Shown one piece after another: positions 55,071 to 64,000 of a DNA stretch of 64,000 nt; position 1 is the stretch's first letter, and each line of letters opens with the position of its first letter. The stretch spans positions 248,001 through 312,000 of the forward strand of contig NZ_AWFX01000045.1 of assembly GCF_000463115.2 (NCBI RefSeq), read 5' to 3'. The position numbers were made by a program, and so were the translations under genes. Under the pieces are notes generated by a model, which saw only the letters and a list, made by a program, of their open reading frames with translations, was not told where the DNA came from and made no database searches. Source of the DNA: Franconibacter helveticus LMG 23732 (lineage in GTDB: Bacteria; Pseudomonadota; Gammaproteobacteria; Enterobacterales; Enterobacteriaceae).

Positions 55071-55104
55071 ATGTAAAAAGGCGCCCTAAAGGCGCCTTTT
55101 TGCT
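55053..55104 (+). repeat. direct repeat copy 1: lysV 3' end plus terminator
   Basis: Begins within lysV (ATCCTGCACGACCCACCA) and includes the intrinsic terminator GGCGCCCTAAAGGCGCC followed by T residues. It matches copy 2 at 55161-55212 in 50 of 52 positions. Confidence 0.92.
55075..55102 (+). terminator. terminator of the val-lys tRNA operon
   Basis: Stem AAAGGCGCC / GGCGCCTTT with a CTAAA-type loop and T-run, 5 bp after lysV. Confidence 0.9.
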
Positions 55105-55160
55105 ATCTGTAACAACGACGCCGCCTGCGGCGGCGGCCCGAAGGGCGAGCGAAGCGAGTT

Positions 55161-55212
55161 ATCCTGCACGACCCACCAGTGTAAAAAGGCGCCCTGAAGG
55201 CGCCTTTTTGCT
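55161..55212 (+). repeat. direct repeat copy 2: lysV 3' fragment plus terminator
   Basis: Second copy of the tRNA-Lys 3' end with CCA and of the terminator (GGCGCCCTGAAGGCGCC). The two copies are separated by a 56-bp spacer that holds a GCCGCC / GGCGGC palindrome and CGAAGGGCGAGCGAAGCGAG. It carries no complete tRNA. It resembles the tRNA-end repeats known after the E. coli tyrT operon (rtT), or could be a relic of site-specific recombination. Confidence 0.85.
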
Positions 55213-55270
55213 GTGCATGTCTGGCAAAACCGGATTTTCCTGCGTATTCCCGTTCAAAAGTGACTCCTGC

Positions 55271-55297
55271 TCAAGCTCTTAGCGCTTATGCCGATAA
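55271..55297 (+). promoter_or_regulatory. sigma-28 (FliA) promoter of the flxA-like gene
   Basis: The -10 element GCCGATAA (55290-55297) is a perfect sigma-28 hexamer-plus-flank match; TCAAGCTC (55271-55278) matches the -35 TAAAGTTT at five of eight positions, with the exact 11-bp spacing. Transcription would start near 55304, so the gene should be expressed late in flagellar assembly. Confidence 0.85.
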
Positions 55298-55327
55298 ACC
55301 TTCTTTATGGCAAAAAAGGAGCGCAGC

Positions 55328-55672
55328 GTGACTACGATTCAGGTATCAACCCCTTCAGCCAGCACGGCAAGCAGTAGCGGCAGTAATGGCTCAGGCGGCA
55401 ACGATCTCTCATCCCAAATTAGTCGCATTACTACGCAAATCACCAAACTGACTCAGCAGCTTAAAGATATCTCCAGTGGCAGCGGCAGCGCCGAACAGAA
55501 GCAAAAACAACAAGAATTGATTACAACCCAGATTAAAATGTTGCAGGCCCAACTGGCGCAGTTACAACGCCAGCAAGCCGAACAAGCCCAGCAAAAACAG
55601 GAACAAAAGCAGGGCAAAGTCGAAGGCGTAAACAAGCCCTCCGATGAGCATCAGATTGATATCTATATCTGA
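55328..55672 (+). CDS. FlxA-like family protein
   Basis: A 114-residue small Gln- and Ser-rich protein with an N-terminal Ser/Gly-rich segment (residues about 8-27) and a central coiled coil ([20 protein letters not shown] and onward to about 90), ending in DIYI, like FlxA of E. coli. FlxA function is not known; it is a FliA-dependent gene. GTG 55328 is chosen: AAGGAG lies 6 bp before it, and the sigma-28 promoter puts the transcript start at about 55304, leaving almost no leader for the ATG at 55307. It overlaps the end of yfeR by 10 bp. Confidence 0.85.
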   Translation: MTTIQVSTPSASTASSSGSNGSGGNDLSSQISRITTQITKLTQQLKDISSGSGSAEQKQKQQELITTQIKMLQAQLAQLQRQQAEQAQQKQEQKQGKVEGVNKPSDEHQIDIYI

Positions 55673-56604
55673 TAATCCGTTGCGTTAAACAACGGATCGC
55701 GTATGCGGGCTTCGGTTAATTTCTGAGCCTGCATACGCACCACTTCCCAGATGGCCTGAGCGGCACCCGAAAGCGACCGGTTTTTACGGCGCACCAGCAT
55801 CAGCTTGCGTTCAATAACCGGCGTTAAACGACGCACCCGGAGATGGCTTCCCTGCGGCAACGGCAGAGCCAGCGCGGGCAATACGCTAATACCGATCCCT
55901 GCCTCTACCATCGGAAAAAGCGTAGCGGGATGCCCTATCTCCTGCACGATAATGGCGTCTACCTGTTGTTCTGCAAGCGCCGCATCAATCAGCGGACGAC
56001 TGCCGGAAGCGTAATCTTGCAACACCAGCTTAGCGCCCTGCAAAGCCTGCCATGTTACCTGCGCCAGAGAAGCCAGAGGATCGTCTTCCCGGCAGAGCAA
56101 AAGAAACGGCTCGGAGAGCACTACTTCCCATTCCAGATCGTTAACCGGCCCCGGATCGATAACAATGCCGAAATCCACATCCCCCTGACGAATGCTCTCC
56201 AGCACCCATTGCTGAGGCCTGTCGTGCAGCACAAAGTCAATGTCCGGATAGAGCTGCTTTCCTTCAGCGATACACTGGGGCATGAGATGCGCGGAGATAG
56301 TTTGACTGGCAGCCACGCGCACCGTGCCGGAAAGCTGTTGTCCAAGCCTGCCAACATCACGAAGCGTGCTGTTCAGTTCATCAAGCAGCCTTTGCAGACG
56401 CATCGCCAGCTGCTGACCTGCCTCGGTCAGCACCACTTCACGCGTGGTGCGATCAAGCAACCTGACGCCAGTCTGTAGCTCAAGCTCTTTTATACTGTGA
56501 CTTACGGCAGACTGACTCAGACCTATCAGGTTGCCGGCGCGGCTAAAGCTGCCCGCCTGCGCTACGGCGACAAAAACGCGAAGCTGGCGTAAGGTATAAT
56601 TCAT
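55663..56604 (-). CDS. yfeR: LysR-type regulator YfeR
   Basis: A 313-residue LysR-family transcription factor. The N-terminal winged HTH reads [38 protein letters not shown] (with the typical SQSAVSHSI recognition helix), followed by the effector-binding domain ([15 protein letters not shown]). It is highly similar to E. coli YfeR. It is divergent from yfeH, its likely target by position. Its C-terminal end overlaps the flxA-like gene on the other strand. Confidence 0.94.
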   Translation of the reverse strand: MNYTLRQLRVFVAVAQAGSFSRAGNLIGLSQSAVSHSIKELELQTGVRLLDRTTREVVLTEAGQQLAMRLQRLLDELNSTLRDVGRLGQQLSGTVRVAASQTISAHLMPQCIAEGKQLYPDIDFVLHDRPQQWVLESIRQGDVDFGIVIDPGPVNDLEWEVVLSEPFLLLCREDDPLASLAQVTWQALQGAKLVLQDYASGSRPLIDAALAEQQVDAIIVQEIGHPATLFPMVEAGIGISVLPALALPLPQGSHLRVRRLTPVIERKLMLVRRKNRSLSGAAQAIWEVVRMQAQKLTEARIRDPLFNATDYQI

Positions 56605-56693
56605 CTGTTTTATTCATTAATTCATTCAATAAATCAATTTTATTTCTTAAACCCGCTTTTGCACAATGAAGCTTTCTTATGGCAGGAATGGTT

Positions 56694-57689
56694 ATGAAAC
56701 TCTTTCGCATCCTTGACCCTTTTACCCTTACGCTTATCGCCGTCGTGTTGCTTGCCTCTTTCTTTCCGGTGCACGGCGAATATGTTCGCTATTTTGACTG
56801 GCTGACCAACGCGGCCATCGCCCTGCTCTTTTTCATGCACGGCGCTAAGCTTTCGCGTGAAGCGATTATTGCGGGCGGCAGCCACTGGCGGCTGCATTTA
56901 TGGGTGATGTGCAGCACCTTTATTCTCTTCCCGGCGCTGGGCGTGCTGTTTGCCTGGTGGGCGCCTGTGCCGGTGAGCCCGGCGCTCTACTCCGGCTTTC
57001 TATATCTGTGCATTTTGCCTGCCACAGTACAGTCCGCTATCGCCTTCACCTCGATTGCGGGCGGCAACGTGGCGGCGGCAGTCTGCTCCGCTTCCGCCTC
57101 CAGCCTGCTTGGTATTTTTCTCTCGCCGCTGCTGGTTGGCCTGTTGATGCACATGAACGGCGCCAGCGGAAGCCTTGAACAGGTCGGCACAATCATGCTG
57201 CAACTCTTGCTGCCGTTTGTCTTAGGCCATCTTTCTCGCCGCTGGACCGCCAACTGGGTTGCGAAACATAAAAAATGGATCGGCAAAACCGACCAGACTT
57301 CCATCCTGCTGGTGGTTTATGGCGCATTCAGCGAAGCAGTGGTTAACGGAATATGGCATCAGGTGGGCGCAGGCTCGCTGCTGTTTATTGTGGCGGTAAG
57401 CCTGGTGCTGCTGGCGATCGTCATCGCAGTGAATATGGTTGTGGCGCGTAAGTGCGGCTTTAGCAAGGCGGATGAAATAACCATTGTCTTTTGTGGTTCG
57501 AAAAAGAGCCTCGCTAACGGCATTCCCATGGCGAATATTCTCTTTCCTGCCGCTACGGTCGGGGTGATGGTGTTGCCGCTGATGATTTTTCATCAGATCC
57601 AGCTGATGGTCTGCGCGGCGCTGGCGCGTCGTTACCAGCGCCAGACCGCTAAAGCGAAGGCGGATGCCCGCGCTGTGCAGGCGCACTAA
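56694..57689 (+). CDS. yfeH: putative solute:sodium symporter YfeH (SBF-like)
   Basis: A 331-residue membrane protein of the SBF/bile-acid:sodium symporter group (YfeH/P7 type). About ten hydrophobic segments are present with the family motifs LYLCILPATVQSAIAFTSIAGGN near residue 105 and GSKKSLANGIPMANILFP near 270. The substrate is not known. ATG 56694 with AGGA 8 bp upstream gives the conserved start MKLFRILDPFTL. It converges with ypeB and overlaps it by 4 bp. Confidence 0.93.
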   Translation: MKLFRILDPFTLTLIAVVLLASFFPVHGEYVRYFDWLTNAAIALLFFMHGAKLSREAIIAGGSHWRLHLWVMCSTFILFPALGVLFAWWAPVPVSPALYSGFLYLCILPATVQSAIAFTSIAGGNVAAAVCSASASSLLGIFLSPLLVGLLMHMNGASGSLEQVGTIMLQLLLPFVLGHLSRRWTANWVAKHKKWIGKTDQTSILLVVYGAFSEAVVNGIWHQVGAGSLLFIVAVSLVLLAIVIAVNMVVARKCGFSKADEITIVFCGSKKSLANGIPMANILFPAATVGVMVLPLMIFHQIQLMVCAALARRYQRQTAKAKADARAVQAH

Positions 57690-57898
57690 CGCTTCAGGGG
57701 CTGCACCAGGTGGGTCAGCCCCTCGCTTTTGATTAGCAGCGTAAAGGCCATCAGCTCACCGAGACGTCCCGCCGGAAACGTATCCTTGCGGGCAAACCAC
57801 AACAAATACTCCTCCGGCAAGTCAATAAGCTTTCGCCCTTTATACTTGCCAAACGGCATTTCGGTATTGGCTATCTCAATGAGTTGGGCCTTTTCCAC
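57686..57898 (-). CDS. ypeB: DUF3820 protein YpeB
   Basis: A 70-residue protein of the DUF3820 family, unknown function, with the conserved MPFGKYKGRKLIDLPEEYLLWFARK block. The start is GTG 57898 behind GGAGAG, which lies inside the last codons of ligA; the E. coli protein (72 residues) starts at the same place. A longer frame extending upstream to 58072 would run through ligA in another frame and has no similarity. It is probably co-translated with ligA. Confidence 0.9.
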   Translation of the reverse strand: MEKAQLIEIANTEMPFGKYKGRKLIDLPEEYLLWFARKDTFPAGRLGELMAFTLLIKSEGLTHLVQPLKR

Positions 57899-57899
57899 A

Positions 57900-59927
<2,028 letters not shown>

Positions 59928-59934
59928 TCAATGA

Positions 59935-59960
59935 TAAAAAACCCCCGACATGCGGGGGCT
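59935..59960 (-). terminator. zipA terminator
   Basis: Read leftward, stem CCCCCG-CATGT-CGGGGG is followed by TTTTTT, just downstream of zipA and 17 bp before ligA starts. It likely limits readthrough from zipA into ligA. Confidence 0.8.
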
Positions 59961-59987
59961 GGTATGAGGATTGAGGTCGGAATGATA

Positions 59988-61007
59988 TCAGGCGTTAGCC
60001 TCTTTGACCTCGCGAATGCGGTCCTGATATTCACGCAGCTTCTGAGGCGTCATCATACGGCGCTGGTCATCCAGCACTACGCCGCCCACTTCGTCAGCAA
60101 TATGCTGGGCCGACTGTAGCATCAGCTTGAAGTTTTGCAGTTCATCGCCGAAACCAGGCACCTGCATAAAAATGGTAATGCCAGGCGTGGTGAAATCGTT
60201 CATGGTTTCCGGGTCAAAGGAACCCGGCTTCACCATATTCGCCAGGCTGAAGAGGATCGGGCCGCTGCCGTCCGGGCTAAGGTGGCGGTGAAAAATATTC
60301 ATATCGCCAAATTTAAAGCCCGCCTGCTGGATACTGTTCAGCAGCACATCGCCATTGATTTGCGTGCCGGCATGCGCCGCAACGTTCATCACGATAACCG
60401 TTTCTTTAAGCTGCGGCTTTGGCGCTTCAACGGGTTGCGCTACTGGCTCAGGCTGCGCAGGCACGGCAACAGGTTGCGGCGCAGGCTGTTGCATCGCCGG
60501 TTGCGAGGCAGGCTGCTGTATGGGCGAAGGCGCATATTGCGGCGCGCCAGCGTGCGTTGGCTGCGGCACTGGCTGTTGAACCGGCGGCTGCGGCTGCGGC
60601 TGGGCCGCAGGGGTTTGCGGCGCAGGCTGCTGTACGGGCGCTTGCGGGCGCGGCGCGGCGACAGGCGTCTGTTCAGGCGCTTGTTGAACGTGCTGGCGCG
60701 GTTGAGCCGGTTCGTAAGGCGGTTGATAGTTGTGCTGTGGCTGACGCGGCGTTTCCTGTTCCCAGTTCGCGTTGTCCTGCGGCGTATTTACACGGCGCAC
60801 TCGCACTTCACCCACGCCTTCCGTTTCATCGTCTTCGGCGTCTTCCTCAAACTCTTCTTCGTTGCGCTTCGATTTCATTCGCTTAAGCGGACGATCGCGG
60901 AACACGGAAGAACGCTCCTTACGACTGGTCCAGAGTCCATGAACCAGTAAGGCTATTATGGCTATCGCGCCAACAATGATTAATATCAGACGCAAATCCT
61001 GCATCAT
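59988..61007 (-). CDS. zipA: cell division protein ZipA
   Basis: Anchors FtsZ to the inner membrane at the septum. The 339-residue protein has the N-terminal out-in membrane anchor ([20 protein letters not shown]), a basic/acidic segment, a Pro/Gln/Val-rich flexible linker (about 100-200) and the C-terminal FtsZ-binding domain ([12 protein letters not shown] onward to the end). ATG 61007 gives the family start MMQDLRLI; a longer in-frame reading from 61058 lacks support. Divergent from cysZ. Confidence 0.96.
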   Translation of the reverse strand: MMQDLRLILIIVGAIAIIALLVHGLWTSRKERSSVFRDRPLKRMKSKRNEEEFEEDAEDDETEGVGEVRVRRVNTPQDNANWEQETPRQPQHNYQPPYEPAQPRQHVQQAPEQTPVAAPRPQAPVQQPAPQTPAAQPQPQPPVQQPVPQPTHAGAPQYAPSPIQQPASQPAMQQPAPQPVAVPAQPEPVAQPVEAPKPQLKETVIVMNVAAHAGTQINGDVLLNSIQQAGFKFGDMNIFHRHLSPDGSGPILFSLANMVKPGSFDPETMNDFTTPGITIFMQVPGFGDELQNFKLMLQSAQHIADEVGGVVLDDQRRMMTPQKLREYQDRIREVKEANA

Positions 61008-61236
61008 TATATTCTCTGTTGTTCTAACACCTTGCCAACACGGCAAACATTTACTCACTAAGAGTATTTGCCCAACTGCCCAAGTGCAAGTGCGCGCTCG
61101 GTTTTCTCAGCATAAAGATGGCATAAAGTCCGCTTTTTGCTGTTTTTTCGACCATTTCTGAACTGGCGCATTTACCCGGCTCGGTTAAGATAACCAACCC
61201 CTTCACGGGCTAACATCCAGGAGCATTGCAAGAGAT

Positions 61237-61998
61237 ATGGTTTCATATACAGGTACGGCCCCACGCAGCGGCCTTTATTACTTTTCGCAGGGCTGGAAAC
61301 TGTTAAGCCAGCCGGGCTTAAAACGCTTCGTCCTTTTACCGCTTCTGGTGAACATCCTGCTGATGGGCGGCGCTTTCTGGTGGCTCTTTACACGGCTTGA
61401 TGTGTGGATCCCGCAGCTTATGGCTTCGGTTCCCGACTGGCTGCAATGGTTAAGCTACTTGCTGTGGCCTGTCGCCGTGTTATCCATCTTGCTGGTTTTC
61501 GGCTATTTTTTCTCAACGGTCGCCAACTGGATTGCCGCGCCGTTCAACGGCTTGCTTGCCGAACAGCTTGAAGCGCGCCTGACAGGCGCGACGCCGCCTG
61601 ATACTGGTATTTTCGGCATCATGAAAGATGTGCCGCGTATTATGAAGCGCGAATGGCAAAAGTTTGTCTGGTACCTGCCGCGGGCTGTCGTCTTACTGCT
61701 GCTTTATTTTATTCCGGGCATTGGTCAGACCGTAGCCCCGGTGCTGTGGTTTCTGTTTAGCGCCTGGATGCTGGCGATTCAGTACTGCGACTACCCGTTT
61801 GACAACCACAAGGTGCCGTTTAAAACCATGCGCGTCGCGCTCCGCCAGCAAAAAGTCACCAATATGCAATTTGGCGCGCTGGTTAACCTGTTCACCCTCG
61901 TTCCGGTACTTAACTTTGTCATCATGCCCGTTGCGGTATGCGGAGCGACGGCCATGTGGGTGGATTGCTATCGCAACCAGCATGCCCTCTGGAAGTAA
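61237..61998 (+). CDS. cysZ: sulfate transport protein CysZ
   Basis: Inner membrane sulfate importer used for cysteine synthesis. The 253-residue protein has four clear hydrophobic stretches and the family core IANW-like [25 protein letters not shown] followed by [13 protein letters not shown]. Length matches E. coli. RBS AGGAG lies about 15 bp before the start codon, farther than usual, with a closer weak AAGAGA. cysK lies 152 bp downstream. Confidence 0.95.
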   Translation: MVSYTGTAPRSGLYYFSQGWKLLSQPGLKRFVLLPLLVNILLMGGAFWWLFTRLDVWIPQLMASVPDWLQWLSYLLWPVAVLSILLVFGYFFSTVANWIAAPFNGLLAEQLEARLTGATPPDTGIFGIMKDVPRIMKREWQKFVWYLPRAVVLLLLYFIPGIGQTVAPVLWFLFSAWMLAIQYCDYPFDNHKVPFKTMRVALRQQKVTNMQFGALVNLFTLVPVLNFVIMPVAVCGATAMWVDCYRNQHALWK

Positions 61999-62150
61999 TG
62001 CCTGATGAGGTGGCATATGCCGCCTCTTATTCCATACTGATAAGCATTATTTCGCGACAGTATATAGATATGCGAATTCCTTACTTCCGCATAAGGGCTG
62101 AGCAGGTATGCTGGAGCGGTTCCCAAAATTCATACAGTTAAGGACAGGCC

Positions 62151-63122
62151 ATGAGTAAGATTTTTGAAGATAACTCGTTGACTATTGGTCATACGCCTCT
62201 GGTTCGACTGAACCGTATCGGTAATGGACGCATCCTCGCTAAGGTCGAGTCCCGTAACCCGAGCTTTAGCGTCAAATGCCGCATCGGTGCCAATATGATT
62301 TGGGATGCCGAGAAACGCGGCGTACTGAAACCAGGCGTTGAACTGGTTGAGCCGACCAGCGGCAACACGGGTATTGCTCTGGCTTATGTTGCTGCCGCGC
62401 GCGGCTACAAGCTGACGCTGACCATGCCGGAAACAATGAGTATCGAACGTCGCAAATTGCTCAAGGCGCTGGGTGCGAACCTGGTGTTGACTGAAGGCGC
62501 AAAAGGCATGAAAGGCGCTATCCAGAAAGCAGAAGAAATTGTGGCGAGCGATCCGGCGAAATATCTGCTTCTCCAGCAGTTCAGCAACCCGGCTAACCCG
62601 GAAATTCATGAGAAGACCACCGGTCCGGAAATCTGGGAAGATACCGACGGCCAGGTTGACGTCTTTATTGCAGGCGTTGGTACCGGCGGTACGCTGACTG
62701 GCGTTAGTCGTTATATTAAAAATACCAAAGGTAAAACCGACCTTATCACCGTAGCGGTAGAGCCGACCGACTCGCCTGTTATCGCGCAGGCGCTGGCGGG
62801 CGAAGAGCTCAAGCCGGGTCCGCATAAAATCCAGGGTATCGGCGCAGGCTTTATCCCGGGCAACCTTGATCTGAAGCTGATCGACAAAGTTGTCGCCATC
62901 ACCAATGAAGAGGCAATCTCTACCGCCCGTCGCCTGATGGAAGAAGAAGGCATTCTGGCAGGCATCTCTTCTGGCGCAGCGGTAGCTGCCGCCCTGAAAT
63001 TGCAGGAAGACGAAGCCCTCAGCAATAAAAACATTGTCGTGATCCTGCCTTCTTCAGGCGAGCGTTATCTGAGTACCGCGCTGTTTGCCGATCTCTTTAC
63101 GGAAAAAGAACTGCAACAGTGA
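62151..63122 (+). CDS. cysK: cysteine synthase A
   Basis: O-acetylserine sulfhydrylase A, a PLP enzyme making cysteine from O-acetylserine and sulfide. The 323-residue protein has the PLP lysine Lys42 ([11 protein letters not shown]) and the substrate/phosphate loops TSGNTGIAL and GTGGTLTG. Length matches E. coli CysK. The leader ATGCTGGAGCGGTTCCC upstream is much like the E. coli cysK promoter, so CysB control is likely. Confidence 0.98.
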   Translation: MSKIFEDNSLTIGHTPLVRLNRIGNGRILAKVESRNPSFSVKCRIGANMIWDAEKRGVLKPGVELVEPTSGNTGIALAYVAAARGYKLTLTMPETMSIERRKLLKALGANLVLTEGAKGMKGAIQKAEEIVASDPAKYLLLQQFSNPANPEIHEKTTGPEIWEDTDGQVDVFIAGVGTGGTLTGVSRYIKNTKGKTDLITVAVEPTDSPVIAQALAGEELKPGPHKIQGIGAGFIPGNLDLKLIDKVVAITNEEAISTARRLMEEEGILAGISSGAAVAAALKLQEDEALSNKNIVVILPSSGERYLSTALFADLFTEKELQQ

Positions 63123-63143
63123 TGCCAGATTGTTAAATCTGAA

Positions 63144-63173
63144 TAAAAAAGCACCTTCAGGGGTGCTTTTTTG
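63144..63173 (+). terminator. cysK terminator
   Basis: Stem AAAAGCACC / GGTGCTTTT with loop TTCAG and a T-run, 22 bp after the cysK stop. The tail overlaps the CRP-like site of the ptsH promoter region. Confidence 0.9.
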
Positions 63174-63191
63174 TGGCACAGGTCAAACTTT
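63170..63191. promoter_or_regulatory. CRP-like site upstream of ptsH
   Basis: TGTGG-CACAGG-TCAAA (63172-63187) fits the CRP consensus TGTGA-N6-TCACA at eight of ten core positions. E. coli ptsH has a CRP site in the same place for its distal promoter. Confidence 0.6.
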
Positions 63192-63242
63192 TACCCCCAC
63201 TGGCATTGCTTCAACCTGCTGGGTCTGGTATTTAACCAGCAA

Positions 63243-63265
63243 ATTATTTCGATGCGTGAAATTAA
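63243..63265. promoter_or_regulatory. Mlc-like operator upstream of ptsH
   Basis: TTATTTCG-ATGCG-TGAAATTAAT is an inverted repeat close to known Mlc sites (TTATTTCG / CGAAATTAA). Mlc represses pts genes in the absence of PTS glucose in E. coli. Confidence 0.6.
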
Positions 63266-63508
63266 TCATTGGCACCCTTCGTGTTTGCTGAATCGATTTT
63301 ACGATTTGGTTAAGCTGCTTTTTTCGCGGCATAATGATTAATGGCGAACGAAACGCGTGCCGCATGGAGATCCTGCCATGCGATTTTCGTCGTTCTGGCA
63401 GCCTGTGCTGCGTTCCGTTTACCTCGGCGCTAACAATACAGGCTAAAGTCCGGCCGCCAGGCTAGACTTTAGTTCCACAACACTAAACCTATAAGTTGGG
63501 GAAATACA

Positions 63509-63766
63509 ATGTTCCAGCAAGAAGTTACCATTACCGCTCCGAACGGTCTGCATACCCGCCCTGCTGCTCAGTTTGTAAAAGAAGCTAAAGGCTTCGCATC
63601 TGAGATCACTGTGACTTCCAACGGCAAAAGCGCCAGCGCGAAAAGCCTGTTCAAGCTGCAAACTCTGGGTCTGACTCAGGGCACTGTTGTGACCATTTCT
63701 GCGGAAGGCGAAGACGAGCAGAAAGCAGTTGAACATCTGGTAAAACTGATGGCTGAACTCGAGTAA
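63509..63766 (+). CDS. ptsH: phosphocarrier protein HPr
   Basis: General PTS phosphocarrier between enzyme I and the sugar-specific IIA domains. The 85-residue protein has the phosphorylated His15 ([11 protein letters not shown]) and Ser46, as in E. coli, with which it is almost identical. ATG at 63509 follows GGGGAAATACA. ptsI follows after 43 bp. Confidence 0.98.
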   Translation: MFQQEVTITAPNGLHTRPAAQFVKEAKGFASEITVTSNGKSASAKSLFKLQTLGLTQGTVVTISAEGEDEQKAVEHLVKLMAELE

Positions 63767-63809
63767 GTTCCGGGTTCTTATTAAAATCAGTCACAAGTAA
63801 GGTAGGGTT

Positions 63810-64000
63810 ATGATTTCAGGCATTTTAGCATCTCCGGGTATCGCCTTTGGTAAAGCACTGCTGCTGAAGGAAGATGAAATTGTCATCGACCGGAAAAAAA
63901 TTTCTGCCGACAAGGTTTCTCAGGAAGTTGAACGTTTCCTGAGCGGTCGCGCTAAAGCTTCTGCGCAGTTAGAAGCGATTAAGGTGAAAGCCGGCGAAAC
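63810..64000 (+). CDS. ptsI: PTS enzyme I (partial)
   Basis: Start of the PEP-dependent protein kinase that phosphorylates HPr. Only the first 63 codons are in the window; they read [19 protein letters not shown] and onward, which is the E. coli enzyme I start. The gene runs off the right edge, so domains and active-site histidine are not visible. Confidence 0.96.
   Translation, partial: MISGILASPGIAFGKALLLKEDEIVIDRKKISADKVSQEVERFLSGRAKASAQLEAIKVKAGE

Larger units (their letters stand above)
63123..63508. other. cysK-ptsH interval, pts operon promoter region
   Basis: A 386-bp gap holding the cysK terminator and the ptsHI promoters. It has a CRP-like site, an Mlc-like operator and, near ptsH, the leader AACACTAAACCTATAAGTTGG that is the same as the E. 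coli ptsH promoter-proximal leader. No gene was seen. Confidence 0.65.

Noticed and set aside
55105-55160. Possible CRISPR or integron-like repeat between the two lysV-end copies
   Set aside because: Only two copies of one repeat exist, one being a tRNA end; there is no spacer array and no integrase or cas gene.

Overview
The window is a chromosomal segment of a GC-rich member of the Enterobacteriaceae. Gene content and order follow the Escherichia coli K-12 map from accD to ptsI almost throughout: accD-dedA-truA-usg-pdxB, flk, fabB, mnmC, yfcL-epmC-yfcA-mepA-aroC-prmB, smrB, sixA, fadJI, yfcZ, fadL, mlaA, yfdC-argW, ypdK-alaC, ypdAB, glk, yfeO, ypeC, mntH, nupC, pdeA, alaXW, yfeCD, gltX, valUXY-lysV, yfeR-yfeH, ypeB-ligA, zipA, cysZ, cysK, ptsHI. 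Protein similarity is high but not E. coli-like in detail. The GC-rich codon use, an ipdC gene beside yfeO and the missing lpxP, fry and xap genes suggest the Cronobacter / Franconibacter / Enterobacter side of the family; this placement is inference. No prophage, insertion sequence, CRISPR array or rRNA was seen.

Region by region. 1-5.5 kb: acetyl-CoA carboxylase beta subunit (cut by the window edge), membrane, tRNA-modification and pyridoxal synthesis genes, then flk. 5.5-9.2 kb: an accessory 995-residue subtilisin-like autotransporter with a lipoprotein signal, followed by a gene-free 690-bp gap. 9.2-25.3 kb: core genes with a fatty-acid theme (fabB, fadI-fadJ, fadL, mlaA); FadR-like operators are visible at fabB, fadI and fadL, with a FabR-like box at fabB. 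25.3-32.2 kb: a complete cytochrome c maturation operon, ccmABCDEFGHI, placed between mlaA and yfdC. 33.5-46.5 kb: argW with no prophage, a CorA-type transporter, a cupin protein, the 23-residue YpdK, alaC, a DUF1479 protein with a possible Fe(II) site, the pyruvate-sensing YpdAB pair, glk, a ClC-type channel, an indolepyruvate decarboxylase and an aldo-keto reductase. 46.5-55 kb: mntH with MntR- and Fur-like boxes, nupC, the c-di-GMP phosphodiesterase pdeA, two tRNA-Ala, the small paralogous regulators yfeC/yfeD, gltX, and a tRNA operon of three tRNA-Val and one tRNA-Lys. 55-64 kb: a FlxA-like gene behind a clear sigma-28 promoter, then yfeR/yfeH, ypeB, ligA, zipA, cysZ, cysK and the start of the ptsHI operon.

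The parts most worth a second look are the lipid-anchored subtilisin autotransporter with its hexapeptide repeat, the duplicated tRNA-Lys 3' end plus terminator, the sigma-28 promoter that fixes a flxA-like start, and the ccm operon placement with a terminator-like hairpin inside it. I found no convincing wholly new multi-gene system.
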